In this document: positions 17,894-26,050 of the stretch, one piece after another
Layout: each line of letters starts with the position of its first letter
How positions within the stretch are numbered: the first letter of the stretch is position 1
NCBI GenBank assembly: GCA_022824225.1
Contig: JAJEAH010000060.1
Coordinates: 1 to 45,701, forward strand
Direction of reading: 5' to 3'
From: Chloroflexota bacterium
GTDB lineage: Bacteria; Chloroflexota; UBA11872; VXOZ01
Length of the DNA: 45,701 nucleotides
Notes under the pieces: generated by a model
Told to the model about the DNA's origin: nothing
The model's database searches: none
The model's input: the letters and a program-made list of their open reading frames with translations, nothing else
Program-made: the position numbers and the translations under genes

Positions 17894-18598
17894 ATGCGGC
17901 GAGTAGGTGTTCTGTTTCTCATTTTGGCAATTGCCATCGGCATGATAGCCTGCGGCGGCGACGAGCCGGCGGAGGCGGAACCCACGGCGGAACCCGCGGC
18001 CACCGCCGCCCCGGCGGCCACGGCGGCGCCGGAACAGGCGGCGGAGCCCGCAGAGGGCGCAACCGTCTATACCATCGACCCCGCGCGTTCTACCGCCCGC
18101 TACTTGGTCAAGGAGCAACTCGCCAACCAGGAGTTGCCCAATGACGCAATCGGCGAGACCATGGACGTCACTGGCGCCATTGTGTTCGACGCCGAGGGCA
18201 ATGTGGTCAGCGACCAGTCACAGATCGTGGTCGGCATGGCCGGCCTCACCAGCGACTCCTCGAGGCGCGACGGCTACGTCCGGAGCAGAACGTTGGAGAC
18301 CGACCAGTATCCCAGTGCCACCTTTGTGGTGAAAGCAATGCAAGGTTTGCCCTGGCCGCTGCCGACCTCCGGTGAAGTGACGGTGCAAATGGTGGGCGAC
18401 TTGACCGTCAAAGACCAAACCCGTGAAGTGACCTGGGAAACGGTCATCCAGGCCGGCGCCAGCGAAGCGGCGGGCACCGCCAAGACGATGATTACGTTCG
18501 ACCAGTTCGACATGACGAAGCCAAGCGTGGCCATCGTGCTGAGCGTGGTGGACGAAATCCGCTTGGAGATCGACTTTACCGTCACGCGGGAAGAATAG
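17894..18598 (+). CDS. YceI-family lipoprotein
   Basis: A 234-residue exported protein. The signal peptide ends in the lipobox GMIAC (Cys 20), followed by an Ala/Pro/Glu-rich tether to about residue 52 and then a YceI domain. The domain opens with VYTIDPARSTARYLVKEQL and ends with the strand LEIDFTVTREE. YceI domains are lipocalin-like barrels that bind polyprenoid or amphipathic ligands; the ligand here is unknown. GAAGGAG at 17881-17887 sits 6 nt before the ATG at 17894, which decides this start over the upstream one at 17837. It is a single-gene unit convergent with the first Ldh2 gene and separated from it by a hairpin. Confidence 0.9.
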   Translation: MRRVGVLFLILAIAIGMIACGGDEPAEAEPTAEPAATAAPAATAAPEQAAEPAEGATVYTIDPARSTARYLVKEQLANQELPNDAIGETMDVTGAIVFDAEGNVVSDQSQIVVGMAGLTSDSSRRDGYVRSRTLETDQYPSATFVVKAMQGLPWPLPTSGEVTVQMVGDLTVKDQTREVTWETVIQAGASEAAGTAKTMITFDQFDMTKPSVAIVLSVVDEIRLEIDFTVTREE

Positions 18599-18638
18599 GA
18601 CGCGCCGCAGCCTGCGCCGACGCGGAATTGGGTGATTG

Positions 18639-18662
18639 CCGGGCGCGGCTGGCCGCGCCCGG
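18639..18662. terminator. GC-rich hairpin between convergent genes
   Basis: CCGGGCGCGG, a 4-nt loop, then CCGCGCCCGG form a perfect 10-bp stem midway between the YceI stop codon and the Ldh2 stop codon. It has no T-run. A bidirectional terminator is likely. Confidence 0.6.
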
Positions 18663-18675
18663 TATGGCTAATCGC

Positions 18676-19740
18676 TCAATCCAATTGCCAGAGGCGGGGA
18701 TCCAGCCCCAGGCCGCGGGCGTCCGCGCAGATGTGTTCCCAGGTCGTCTCGTCGATGGGGATGCCCGACTGGGCGCGTTCGCGCTCGGCGCGGTACTCCG
18801 GCTCGCCCGCAATCAGAATCTCTTGGACGCCCTCCGCCGTGCGGCTTGACTTGACGTGGCTGATGAGGGCTTCCATCTCGTCGTAGAAGAAGTCCGGCTC
18901 TACGAACTGGGCGATGTCGTAGGCGATGAGGAGCACGCCGTTGCTGTCCACGCGCATGTCGCCGGCGGACATGCCCTGGCCGCTCATGCCGCCGCCGCAC
19001 ACCTCGATCATCATGCTGAGCGCCGTGCCCTTGTGCCCCAGCGGCCCGCCGAGGGGCAAGATGGCGCCGTGGGGTTCATCCACGTAGTCTTCCGGTCGTG
19101 TGCTCGGTTTGCCTGCGGCATCCAGCAGCCAGCCCTCCGGCAGCGGTTTGCCCGCGTTGGCGGCGACGCGGATCTTACCGTCGGCCACGGTTGAGGTGGT
19201 CATGTCCACGAAGAAGGGCGGCGCGTCCCGCCGGGGCGCGGCAAAGGCCAGCGGATTGGTGCCCAGGCGTCCGTCTATGCCGCCAAACGGCGCCACCTGA
19301 AAGCCCAGCCTGCCGGCGTTGACGTAGATGTGGCCGATCATGCCGGCCTGCGCCACCAGCAGGGGATAGGCCCCCACCCGCCCGATGTGGCTCGTGTTGC
19401 GCAGCGAGACGGCGGCGATGCCGTTGGCGCGCGCTTTGTCGATCAGAAGTTCCGTGGCAAAGGTCGCGCCGACTTGCCCAAAGCCGTTGTGCGCGTCCAC
19501 CACGGCGGTACAGGCGTGTTCACGCGCGATTTCGGGTATGGCCTGCGGGTCCACGACGCGTTTTTCGCGCACGGACTCCGCATATTGGCGCATGCGCACC
19601 ATGCCGTGGGAATCATGGCCGTACAGGTTGGACTGCACCAGATGGTCGGTGACCGTGCGTGCGTCTGCCGCGCTGCACCCCAGGGCGCTGAAGAACGCGT
19701 TGCCAAGGCGGCGCAGTACGGCGGCGGATACGGTAGGCAC
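18676..19740 (-). CDS. Ldh2/malate-L-lactate dehydrogenase family oxidoreductase, paralog 1
   Basis: A 354-residue NAD(P)-dependent 2-hydroxyacid (or delta-1-piperideine-2-carboxylate-type) oxidoreductase of the Ldh_2 family, which has its own non-Rossmann fold. Conserved elements include YGHDSHGMVRM (His 42, His 45), a substrate/cofactor block TSHIGRVGAY, and FGGIDGRLGTNPLAFAAPR. A GTG start at 19740 is preceded by AAAGGAGCCGCTC. It is the last of three tandem paralogs on the minus strand, with a 211-bp gap to the next. It is the most divergent of the three by eye (for example VEPDFFYDEMEALISHVKSS). The substrate cannot be told from sequence. Confidence 0.9.
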   Translation of the reverse strand: MPTVSAAVLRRLGNAFFSALGCSAADARTVTDHLVQSNLYGHDSHGMVRMRQYAESVREKRVVDPQAIPEIAREHACTAVVDAHNGFGQVGATFATELLIDKARANGIAAVSLRNTSHIGRVGAYPLLVAQAGMIGHIYVNAGRLGFQVAPFGGIDGRLGTNPLAFAAPRRDAPPFFVDMTTSTVADGKIRVAANAGKPLPEGWLLDAAGKPSTRPEDYVDEPHGAILPLGGPLGHKGTALSMMIEVCGGGMSGQGMSAGDMRVDSNGVLLIAYDIAQFVEPDFFYDEMEALISHVKSSRTAEGVQEILIAGEPEYRAERERAQSGIPIDETTWEHICADARGLGLDPRLWQLD

Positions 19741-19951
19741 GAGCGGCTCCTTTCAGCGCCGGGCTTCTATTGTATTGCGCAACGATTCGAGGCGTGTTCG
19801 AGCTTGTGCGTGCCGCTGTTGCCCTCACCGAACGGCGCGGCGGTCCGGTCTTAGCGCACCGGCGCGGCGGCGCGCCCGCAGCGAGGCCGGGGCGCAGCCG
19901 GAGCGGGCTTTTCCATGGTATCCCGGGGCATCCCGGCCTACCGGCGTCCAA

Positions 19952-21013
19952 TCACGCTAGTTCCCAGGCGGTTGGGTCGAGCCCGATGTCACGGGCCGAC
20001 GCGCAGAGCTTTTGCCAGGTGGTGTCGTCGATGGGAATGCCCGTTTGCGCGCGCTCGCGTTCCCTGCGAAATTCCGGCTCGCCGGGCACCAGGATTTCCG
20101 TTACGCCGGGCGCCGTGCGGCTCGACTTGACGTGGTTGACCAGGGCTTCCACCTCGTCGTAGTAGAAGTCCATGTCCGTAAAGAACTCGATATTATAGAC
20201 CGTGAAGAGCACGCCGTTGGCCGGCGCGCGCCGATCGCCGGAAGACATGCCCTGGCCGCTCAGGCCGCCGGCGCAGATTTCCATGAACATGCTCAGCGCG
20301 TAGCCCTTGTGACCCAGCGGCCCGCCCAGAGGGAGAATGGCGCCGCGCGGCTCTTCCCAATACGCCACAGGGTCTGTGCTGGGATTGCCCTGCGCGTCGA
20401 TGACCCAACCTTCCGGCAGCGGCTTGCCGAGATTGGTAGCCACCCGGATCTTGCCGTCGGCCACCGTGCAGGTCGTCATGTCCACCATGATGGGCGGATC
20501 GGCGCGGCGGGGCGCGCCAAAGGCCAGGGGATTCGTGCCCAGGCGGCCGTCGATGCCGCCGAAGGGCGTGACCTGAAAGCCCATGCGGCCCGAGTTTACG
20601 TAGACGACGCCGATCATGTTCGCCGCGGCGATAGTGACGGGATACGCTCCGGCGCGGCCGATGTGGCTGGCCCGGCGCAGCGCAACGCTGCCAATGCCGT
20701 GTTCCCGCGCCTTCTGTATGGCCAGGTCCGTGGCCAGCGCCGCGCCCACCTGCCCAAAGCCGCCGTGGGCGTCCACCACCGCCGTGCAGGCGCGGTCGCT
20801 CACCACCTCCGGCGCGCCCTGGGGATCGACGCGGCCTTCGCTCACGGCGCGGGCGTACTCATACATGCGCAGGAGGCCATGGGACTCATGGCCGTACAGG
20901 TTGGATTGCACCAGGTGGTCGGTGACGATCCGGGCGTCATCCGGGCGGCAGCCCAGCGCCGTGAAGAATTCTTGGCCGATGCGGCGCATGGCCGCGGCGG
21001 TGAGGGTGGGCAC
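19952..21013 (-). CDS. Ldh2/malate-L-lactate dehydrogenase family oxidoreductase, paralog 2
   Basis: A 353-residue Ldh_2-family oxidoreductase with YGHESHGLLRMYEYAR, ASHIGRAGAY and FGGIDGRLGTNPLAFGAPR. The GTG start at 21013 is preceded by AAAGGAGCCGTTC, nearly identical to the block before paralog 1, so the duplication included the ribosome-binding region. It shares the MYEYARAV.EGRVDPQG run with paralog 3, suggesting these two are the closest pair. Each gene has its own 150-210 bp spacer, so separate promoters are possible; the paralogs may serve different hydroxy acids. Confidence 0.9.
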   Translation of the reverse strand: MPTLTAAAMRRIGQEFFTALGCRPDDARIVTDHLVQSNLYGHESHGLLRMYEYARAVSEGRVDPQGAPEVVSDRACTAVVDAHGGFGQVGAALATDLAIQKAREHGIGSVALRRASHIGRAGAYPVTIAAANMIGVVYVNSGRMGFQVTPFGGIDGRLGTNPLAFGAPRRADPPIMVDMTTCTVADGKIRVATNLGKPLPEGWVIDAQGNPSTDPVAYWEEPRGAILPLGGPLGHKGYALSMFMEICAGGLSGQGMSSGDRRAPANGVLFTVYNIEFFTDMDFYYDEVEALVNHVKSSRTAPGVTEILVPGEPEFRRERERAQTGIPIDDTTWQKLCASARDIGLDPTAWELA

Positions 21014-21163
21014 GAACGGCTCCTTTCGGCTTGTGCTCTACGATACGGATTCGCTGAACGCGCGGGCCGTGCCATGGCGACCCCCGGCTTGCGCGCCGCG
21101 ATCGGGCGAATGCGCCCAATGCCGGGCCGCGGCGCGGGTGCGGCGCGTTGCATTCGCCGAGCG

Positions 21164-22225
21164 CTAGGCGTGCTGCCAGGCGCTGGGGTCCAGGCCCATC
21201 CCGCGGGCGGATTCGCAGATTCTCTCCCAGGTGGTGTCGTCGACGGGTATGCCCGTTTGCGCGCGCTCGCGTTCCGTGCGAAACTCCGGCTCGCCGGGCA
21301 GGAGCACCTCGTCCACGCCGGGTTCGGTGCGGCTCGACTTGACGTGGGCGACCAGGGCTTCCACCTCGTCGTAGTAGGATTCCAGGTCCGTGAAGTGGGC
21401 GATGTCGTAGACCGAAAACAGAACGCCGTTGCCGGGATAGCTCAAGTCGCCGGAAGACATGCCTTGACCGCTCAGCCCGCCGGCGCAGAGTTCCATCATC
21501 AAGCTCAGCGCGTAGCCCTTGTGGCCCAGCGGGCCGCCGAGCGGCAGGATAGCCCCGCGCGGCTCGTCCCAGTAGACGTGGGGGTCCGTGCTGGGATTGC
21601 CCGCGCCGTCGATGATCCAGCCGGCCGGCACCGGCGTGCCGCGATTGGTCGCCACGCTGATCTTGCCTTCGGCCACCGTGCAGGTGGTCATGTCCACCAC
21701 GATCGGCGGCGCGTCCCGGCGGGGCGCGGCGAACGCCAGCGGATTCGTGCCCAAGCGCCCGTCGATGCCGCCGAATGGCGCGACCTGAAAGCCCTTGCGG
21801 CCGGTGTTGACGTACATTATGCCGATCATGCCGGCCTGGGCTGCCATGGTGGGGAATTCCCCCGCGCGGCCAACGTGGCTGGTGTTGCGCAGCGTTACAC
21901 TGGCTATGCCATAGGTGCGGGCTTTGTCGATGGCAAATCTGGCGGCATAGGCGGCGGCAACCTGCCCGAAGCCGTCTTGCGCTTCCAGCACCGCGGTGCA
22001 GGCGTGCTCGCGCACGACGCGGGGCGTGCCTTGGGGATCGACGCGGCCTTCCCGTACGGCGCGGGCGTATTCGTACATGCGCAGTATGCCGTGGGAATCG
22101 TGGCCGTAGAGATTCGACTGCACCAGGTGGTCGGCCACGATCCGGGCGTCTTCGGGCCGGCAGCCCAGCGCGGTGAAGAAGTCTTGGCCGATGCGGCGCA
22201 GGGCGTCTGGGGTGAATGTGGGCAC
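21164..22225 (-). CDS. Ldh2/malate-L-lactate dehydrogenase family oxidoreductase, paralog 3
   Basis: A 353-residue Ldh_2-family oxidoreductase with YGHDSHGILRMYEYAR, TSHVGRAGEF and FGGIDGRLGTNPLAFAAPR. The usual Tyr after GRAGxY is Phe here, a possible specificity change. The GTG start at 22225 follows AAAGGAACCGCCT. It is the first in transcription order of the tandem triplet and lies 96 bp downstream of the small unknown gene at 22322-22615. Confidence 0.9.
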   Translation of the reverse strand: MPTFTPDALRRIGQDFFTALGCRPEDARIVADHLVQSNLYGHDSHGILRMYEYARAVREGRVDPQGTPRVVREHACTAVLEAQDGFGQVAAAYAARFAIDKARTYGIASVTLRNTSHVGRAGEFPTMAAQAGMIGIMYVNTGRKGFQVAPFGGIDGRLGTNPLAFAAPRRDAPPIVVDMTTCTVAEGKISVATNRGTPVPAGWIIDGAGNPSTDPHVYWDEPRGAILPLGGPLGHKGYALSLMMELCAGGLSGQGMSSGDLSYPGNGVLFSVYDIAHFTDLESYYDEVEALVAHVKSSRTEPGVDEVLLPGEPEFRTERERAQTGIPVDDTTWERICESARGMGLDPSAWQHA

Positions 22226-22321
22226 AGGCGGTTCCTTTCCGCCGGACGGGACCGGGAGTAGGGCTGTGGGGCGCGATACGGGTGTGGGGCGTGGCCGAGC
22301 GGGTGTCCCCGGCGGCGGGCG

Positions 22322-22615
22322 TCAGCCGGCGGGGTAGCCCGCGACCGTTGCCACCAGCGCATCCACCGCGGCTTCTTCCATGAGCAACTGCGGGCCATGG
22401 GGGAAGTCGGGGTGCTTGGCCACGCGGCCCCGGCGTTCCAGCGCGCACTCCCAGCCGTCGTCATTGTGCTCGGCGCGCGTGATCTGCAGAACGTAGCCGT
22501 TGGCGAAGGGCACGGTGTAGCGCTCGTTGATGCGGAGACACCAGTCGTTGGGCAACTCCTTGCGGAAGGCGCGCCACGATAGCTCGGGTTGCCAGATTTT
22601 CTGTTGTACTGCCAT
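22322..22615 (-). CDS. Small conserved-looking protein of unknown function
   Basis: A 97-residue protein that I do not recognise. It is rich in Trp and charged residues, with no membrane segment or signal peptide. The pattern RINERYTVPFANGYVLQITRAEHNDDGWECALERRG suggests a compact beta-rich fold. A good AAGGGAG lies 8 nt before the ATG at 22615, and codon use matches the flanking genes, which supports a real gene. It is on the same strand as and upstream of the three Ldh2 genes, so it could be the first gene of their transcript. Confidence 0.65.
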   Translation of the reverse strand: MAVQQKIWQPELSWRAFRKELPNDWCLRINERYTVPFANGYVLQITRAEHNDDGWECALERRGRVAKHPDFPHGPQLLMEEAAVDALVATVAGYPAG

Positions 22616-22755
22616 GGGTCATGCTCCCTTGCGTGCGTACTCACTGCACATGATACTGTGCGGCGTGGGCGGCGTACAGTTTTTGCCCCGGTACCCGGCG
22701 CGGGATAGAATAGAGCGGAGACACCTGACGCACCGTTCGCGGGAAATGAGCAAAC

Positions 22756-24195
22756 ATGTTCGATATCGGTCTGCCGGAACTAATGGTAATCCTGCTGCTC
22801 GGCCTTGTCCTGCTGGGGCCGGACCGGTTGCCGGGGGTGATTCGCCAAGTCACCGGGGTAATCCGACAGCTCCGGTCGAGCTATGGCGATGCGCTCGCGG
22901 TTTTCAAAGACCAGCTTGGCGACGTTCAGGAAGACATCGACGCCATTCGCGGCGAGATTTCATCCATCCAGGGCGAAGTGCGCTCCACGGCTGAAGACGT
23001 GGAAAAGGACGTAAAGAAGGTCCAAGGCGAAGTAAAGACCGCTGGCGCGGAAATCCAGCAGGGCCTCGATGAGACGGCAAAGGAAGCGGCGGAGGTTGCC
23101 GGGACCCGGCCGGACCAGGCCGGCGCGGAAGCCAATGCGCCGCCGGCGGTTGCGGCGATCGCGGCAGCGCGACGCCCCGCTCCGAGCGAACGAGGGCCAG
23201 CCTGGACGCCCCAGGGGGCGCAGGGCGGCGGTGGATCACCGCTGCAGCAAGACCTGTTTGCCGGTCTGATGCGCAGCCTCAAAGCCCGGCTGGGTGAGGA
23301 CTGGCTGGTGGAGCAGGCGGACATCTACCGGGATATGGGCGCCCGCGCCGCCCAACGCGCCGCCGGCGCCAAGGAGGACACTGCGGAGTTGGCGCGCACC
23401 TGGGCGGACATGCACCGCAATACGTTGCCCGAAGGCAGCCTGCAAATCATCGAAACCGGACGTGACTATCGCGTGCGCATGCGCCAGTGTCCGTTCGGCT
23501 TTGCGGATAGCGACGACGCGGCGCTGTGCCAGTCGTGCGGCGCCTACGATCTGGCGTACCTGGCGGAGCGCGCTGCCGAGGTGAAGTGGGAATCTCACCT
23601 GACGGCGGGCGATCCGTGGTGCGAGCTCGTGTTTGCCAAGCCGCCTCTGCCGCCGCAGCCGGAGGTTGAAAGCCCGGCGGCGGACACCGCCGCGGCGGTG
23701 AACGGCGACACCGCGCCGGGCGCTGCGCCGGACGCCGTTGACGCCGCGTCAAAGTCCGCTGACGCAGCGTCAGATTCCGCTGACGACAAAGCGGACACGG
23801 CCCCGGAGACGGCGCCTGCGAGCCCGGCTGGGGACGCCAAGGCAGGATCGGAATTCGCCGCGCTGGCGCAGGCGTACGGCAGCGCCGCTGAGCCGGAAGA
23901 TGCGGCGGAAGATACGGCGGGGGACGACGGCGGGGCGGCTGCGGAACGCCCGGCGGGCGCCGCGAGCGAGTCCGAACCCCAGGCGCCCGATGCCGAAACG
24001 GCGCAGACCAAAGTGGCTGCCCCGCCTGATGGGCCGGAAGGGACCGCCGGCGCGGCCCGCGCTGAGGACAAGCCGGACAAGACGGTGGCGGAAGCCGCCG
24101 GTGAGAAGACCGCGACCGCGCGAAATGCGACGCCTGCGCAGGATGCGAAGACCGCGCGGAATGCGAAGACCGCGCAGAAAGCGAAGACCCCATGA
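22756..24195 (+). CDS. TatA/TatB-like protein fused to a Cys-containing domain and an Ala/Glu-rich tail
   Basis: A 479-residue protein with a clear TatA/B-type N-terminus: a short periplasmic start, a membrane helix (ELMVILLLGLVLLGPDRLP) with the Gly-Pro hinge, and an amphipathic helix to about residue 55. A long coiled-coil segment follows (56-115, DAIRGEISSIQGEV). Residues about 165-293 form a globular domain with Cys 245, 258, 261 and 289 in RMRQCPFGFAD, CQSCGAYD and GDPWCELVF, resembling the fold of ATC-hydrolase/V4R-like domains. The tail from about 300 is low-complexity Ala/Glu/Asp-rich and ends in ARNAKTAQKAKTP repeats. Normal TatA has 60-100 residues. The stop overlaps the next gene's ATG (ATGA). 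Whether it works in Tat export is unproven. Confidence 0.75.
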   Translation: MFDIGLPELMVILLLGLVLLGPDRLPGVIRQVTGVIRQLRSSYGDALAVFKDQLGDVQEDIDAIRGEISSIQGEVRSTAEDVEKDVKKVQGEVKTAGAEIQQGLDETAKEAAEVAGTRPDQAGAEANAPPAVAAIAAARRPAPSERGPAWTPQGAQGGGGSPLQQDLFAGLMRSLKARLGEDWLVEQADIYRDMGARAAQRAAGAKEDTAELARTWADMHRNTLPEGSLQIIETGRDYRVRMRQCPFGFADSDDAALCQSCGAYDLAYLAERAAEVKWESHLTAGDPWCELVFAKPPLPPQPEVESPAADTAAAVNGDTAPGAAPDAVDAASKSADAASDSADDKADTAPETAPASPAGDAKAGSEFAALAQAYGSAAEPEDAAEDTAGDDGGAAAERPAGAASESEPQAPDAETAQTKVAAPPDGPEGTAGAARAEDKPDKTVAEAAGEKTATARNATPAQDAKTARNAKTAQKAKTP

Positions 24196-24788
24196 AGGTG
24201 GCCGCCTTCGTCCGGGGCCCGCTGCTAAACAACGTCTACGTGCTGTGGGACGAGTCTACCAAGCACGCGGCCATCATCGATCCCGGCATCGCCAGCGACG
24301 ATCTGCTGGGAGTGATCCAGGCCGAGCGGCTCAACCTGCGCTACATCCTCAATACCCACCACCACTTCGATCACGTCGATAACGACTCGTTCTTTCGCGA
24401 GCAGACGGGCGCGCCCATCGTGGTGCATCAGGATGACGCCGCGCTGCTAGAGGAACGGGCGGGCGTTGCGGCGGACGTGCTCTTGCGCGATGGCGAGGAA
24501 CTCGCCCTGGGCGCGTTGACGATCCGCACCCTCCATACGCCCGGCCACTCCGCCGGCGGGGTGTGCTTCCTGGTGGAGGACCACCTCTTCGCCGGTGACA
24601 CCCTCTTTGCCGGATCGGTCGGCAGAAGCGACTTCGAGGATAGCGACGGCGAATTGCTGCTCAAGGTCATTGCCGAGAAGATTCTGCCGCTACCCGCTGC
24701 CACCCGCGTGCTGCCCGGCCACGGCGACGAGACAACCGTCGGCGCGGAGCGGGCGAATAATCCCTTCTTGCAGGGGCTTGTGGGGTAG
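24192..24788 (+). CDS. MBL-fold hydrolase, GloB/hydroxyacylglutathione-hydrolase-like
   Basis: A 198-residue metallo-beta-lactamase-fold hydrolase. The motif HHHFDH is at 56-61, followed by HTPGHSAGG, FAGDTLF and LPGHGDETT, which supply the remaining metal ligands of the glyoxalase-II-like group. It lacks the extra C-terminal glutathione-binding domain of true GloB, so the substrate may be another thioester. It overlaps the TatA-fusion gene by 4 bases, indicating translational coupling. No signal peptide; probably cytoplasmic. Confidence 0.9.
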   Translation: MKVAAFVRGPLLNNVYVLWDESTKHAAIIDPGIASDDLLGVIQAERLNLRYILNTHHHFDHVDNDSFFREQTGAPIVVHQDDAALLEERAGVAADVLLRDGEELALGALTIRTLHTPGHSAGGVCFLVEDHLFAGDTLFAGSVGRSDFEDSDGELLLKVIAEKILPLPAATRVLPGHGDETTVGAERANNPFLQGLVG

Positions 24789-24941
24789 AAGTCCGCACGT
24801 GGGGTCGACGCACATGCGCGGGGCTGACTGGAGAATTGGGGAAGGGCGACAGTATGGCATTGGACGTTGAACGCCCTACCTTGCGTGTCTCACTTGCATT
24901 CGCGTTGGGCGATAGGGCACAAGGAACTGCTGCAGTTCGCG

Positions 24942-25136
24942 CTATCGGGCGGAAAATGCCAAGATGCCAACTGCTAGACCGGCTAACGCTATAGACGCAA
25001 TCAATGTCCACTTGATGCCGCGAAACTCTCCACGAATCTCCGCCATCTGCGTAAGCACGGTTTGTATGTCGGCTTTCGTCGCCAAGTGCTCGAAGCCGAC
25101 TTCAACACGAGCGAGTCGCTCTTCCGGAGTAGACAT
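24942..25136 (-). CDS. Small coiled-coil membrane-anchored protein
   Basis: A 64-residue protein with an N-terminal amphipathic/coiled-coil segment (RVEVGFEHLATKADIQTVL, then QMAEIRGEFRG) and one C-terminal membrane helix (TLIASIALAGLAVGILAF). The layout resembles small DUF1640/XhlA-like proteins. The ATG at 25136 has GAGGA about 7 nt upstream. The function is unknown. It begins a relatively AT-rich stretch of small genes. Confidence 0.7.
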   Translation of the reverse strand: MSTPEERLARVEVGFEHLATKADIQTVLTQMAEIRGEFRGIKWTLIASIALAGLAVGILAFSAR

Positions 25137-25253
25137 GGATATATCCTCAAACCACCGTCAAGGTGCCAGTACGAATCTGACTATGTCCAAATGTAAGCGC
25201 AACTGCGCAGGAGTGTCAAAGGAACGGAAGAGCAGAATTAGTAAACTTTGACT

Positions 25254-25381
25254 TAGGCTGTAGAGATGTGAGTGTCAAAATGTAAAGCCACTCCCCGATA
25301 TGTGATTCTGAGGAGCGTAGCGACTAAGAATCTAGAACTTGTGTACACGAGACTCTTTGTCGCTACGTTTCTTAGAATCAC
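25254..25381 (+). repeat. Dispersed repeat family 3 plus palindrome
   Basis: 25254-25312 matches 9703-9760. It continues into an inverted repeat at 25301-25381, from TGTGATTCTGAGGAGCGTAG to TCGCTACGTTTCTTAGAATCACC. The remaining bases of the 25137-25460 gap show no gene. Confidence 0.75.
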
Positions 25382-25460
25382 CAACAAAGGCAACGAGTCA
25401 CGCAGGGGTGCGCAAGTGTCCAATACCCAGACCTAGCCAGAGTCCAAGTCTAGAGAATAC

Positions 25461-25664
25461 CTACTTCGATTTCGCGGCCAGCACTTGTTGGACGGCGTAG
25501 ATATCCACGCTCTTGTTGAACTTCTTCTCGATCGGATCAGGGTTGCTGCCTACGGCTTGAACTAGGTCTATTTCACCACGCACACCCCATTCAGGAGCAG
25601 CAGTCTGCCATCTTGAAACCACTGGGTCGTGCGAGTTTTGATAGCGAAATACAATACGCTGCAT
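25461..25664 (-). CDS. Small hypothetical protein
   Basis: A 67-residue frame with no recognised domain. Composition is protein-like (IVFRYQNSHDPVVSRWQTAAPEWGV). No convincing ribosome-binding site precedes the ATG at 25664. It sits on the same strand as its neighbours in an AT-richer stretch. It could be a real small gene or the remnant of a longer one. Confidence 0.4.
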   Translation of the reverse strand: MQRIVFRYQNSHDPVVSRWQTAAPEWGVRGEIDLVQAVGSNPDPIEKKFNKSVDIYAVQQVLAAKSK

Positions 25665-25793
25665 AGCGTATGTTGCTTGCTCTTAGCGTCTAAACACGAC
25701 TGGATTGCAGCCAGTCATGTTTCTCTTTTGCGGGACCCGAAAGTTAGAGTCTAACCAATAGCTGTTCGTGACCCGTCAGTGCTTTCACACGAA

Positions 25794-26033
25794 TCAATCA
25801 GTCTGCTGATGCTTCTCCGATTCCTCTTTCCGCATTGCGTTCGATCCTGAACGGATTGCAGATAGGCTCCGAGCAAAGCAGTATGGCATCACTGCAATAC
25901 CTAGGGCAATCCCCGCAATTGCAGCCTCCTGTGGCGAACTCTCCGCTGTGGAAACGCCGCCGACCAGCACTGCGCATCCAACAAGCGAGCCAAGCATTGC
26001 CCAAATCCACGCCAAAGCTATGATGGTACGCAC
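25794..26033 (-). CDS. Small two-helix membrane protein
   Basis: A 79-residue protein with two hydrophobic segments (TIIALAWIWAMLGSLVGCAV and AAIAGIALGIAVMPYCFA) and a charged C-terminal tail (MRKEESEKHQQTD). The GTG start at 26033 is supported by AAGGAG about 7 nt upstream. It lies 17 bp downstream of the 26051-26722 gene and is probably in the same operon. The function is not known. Confidence 0.75.
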   Translation of the reverse strand: MRTIIALAWIWAMLGSLVGCAVLVGGVSTAESSPQEAAIAGIALGIAVMPYCFARSLSAIRSGSNAMRKEESEKHQQTD

Positions 26034-26050
26034 TAGATGTCTCCTTGCTT

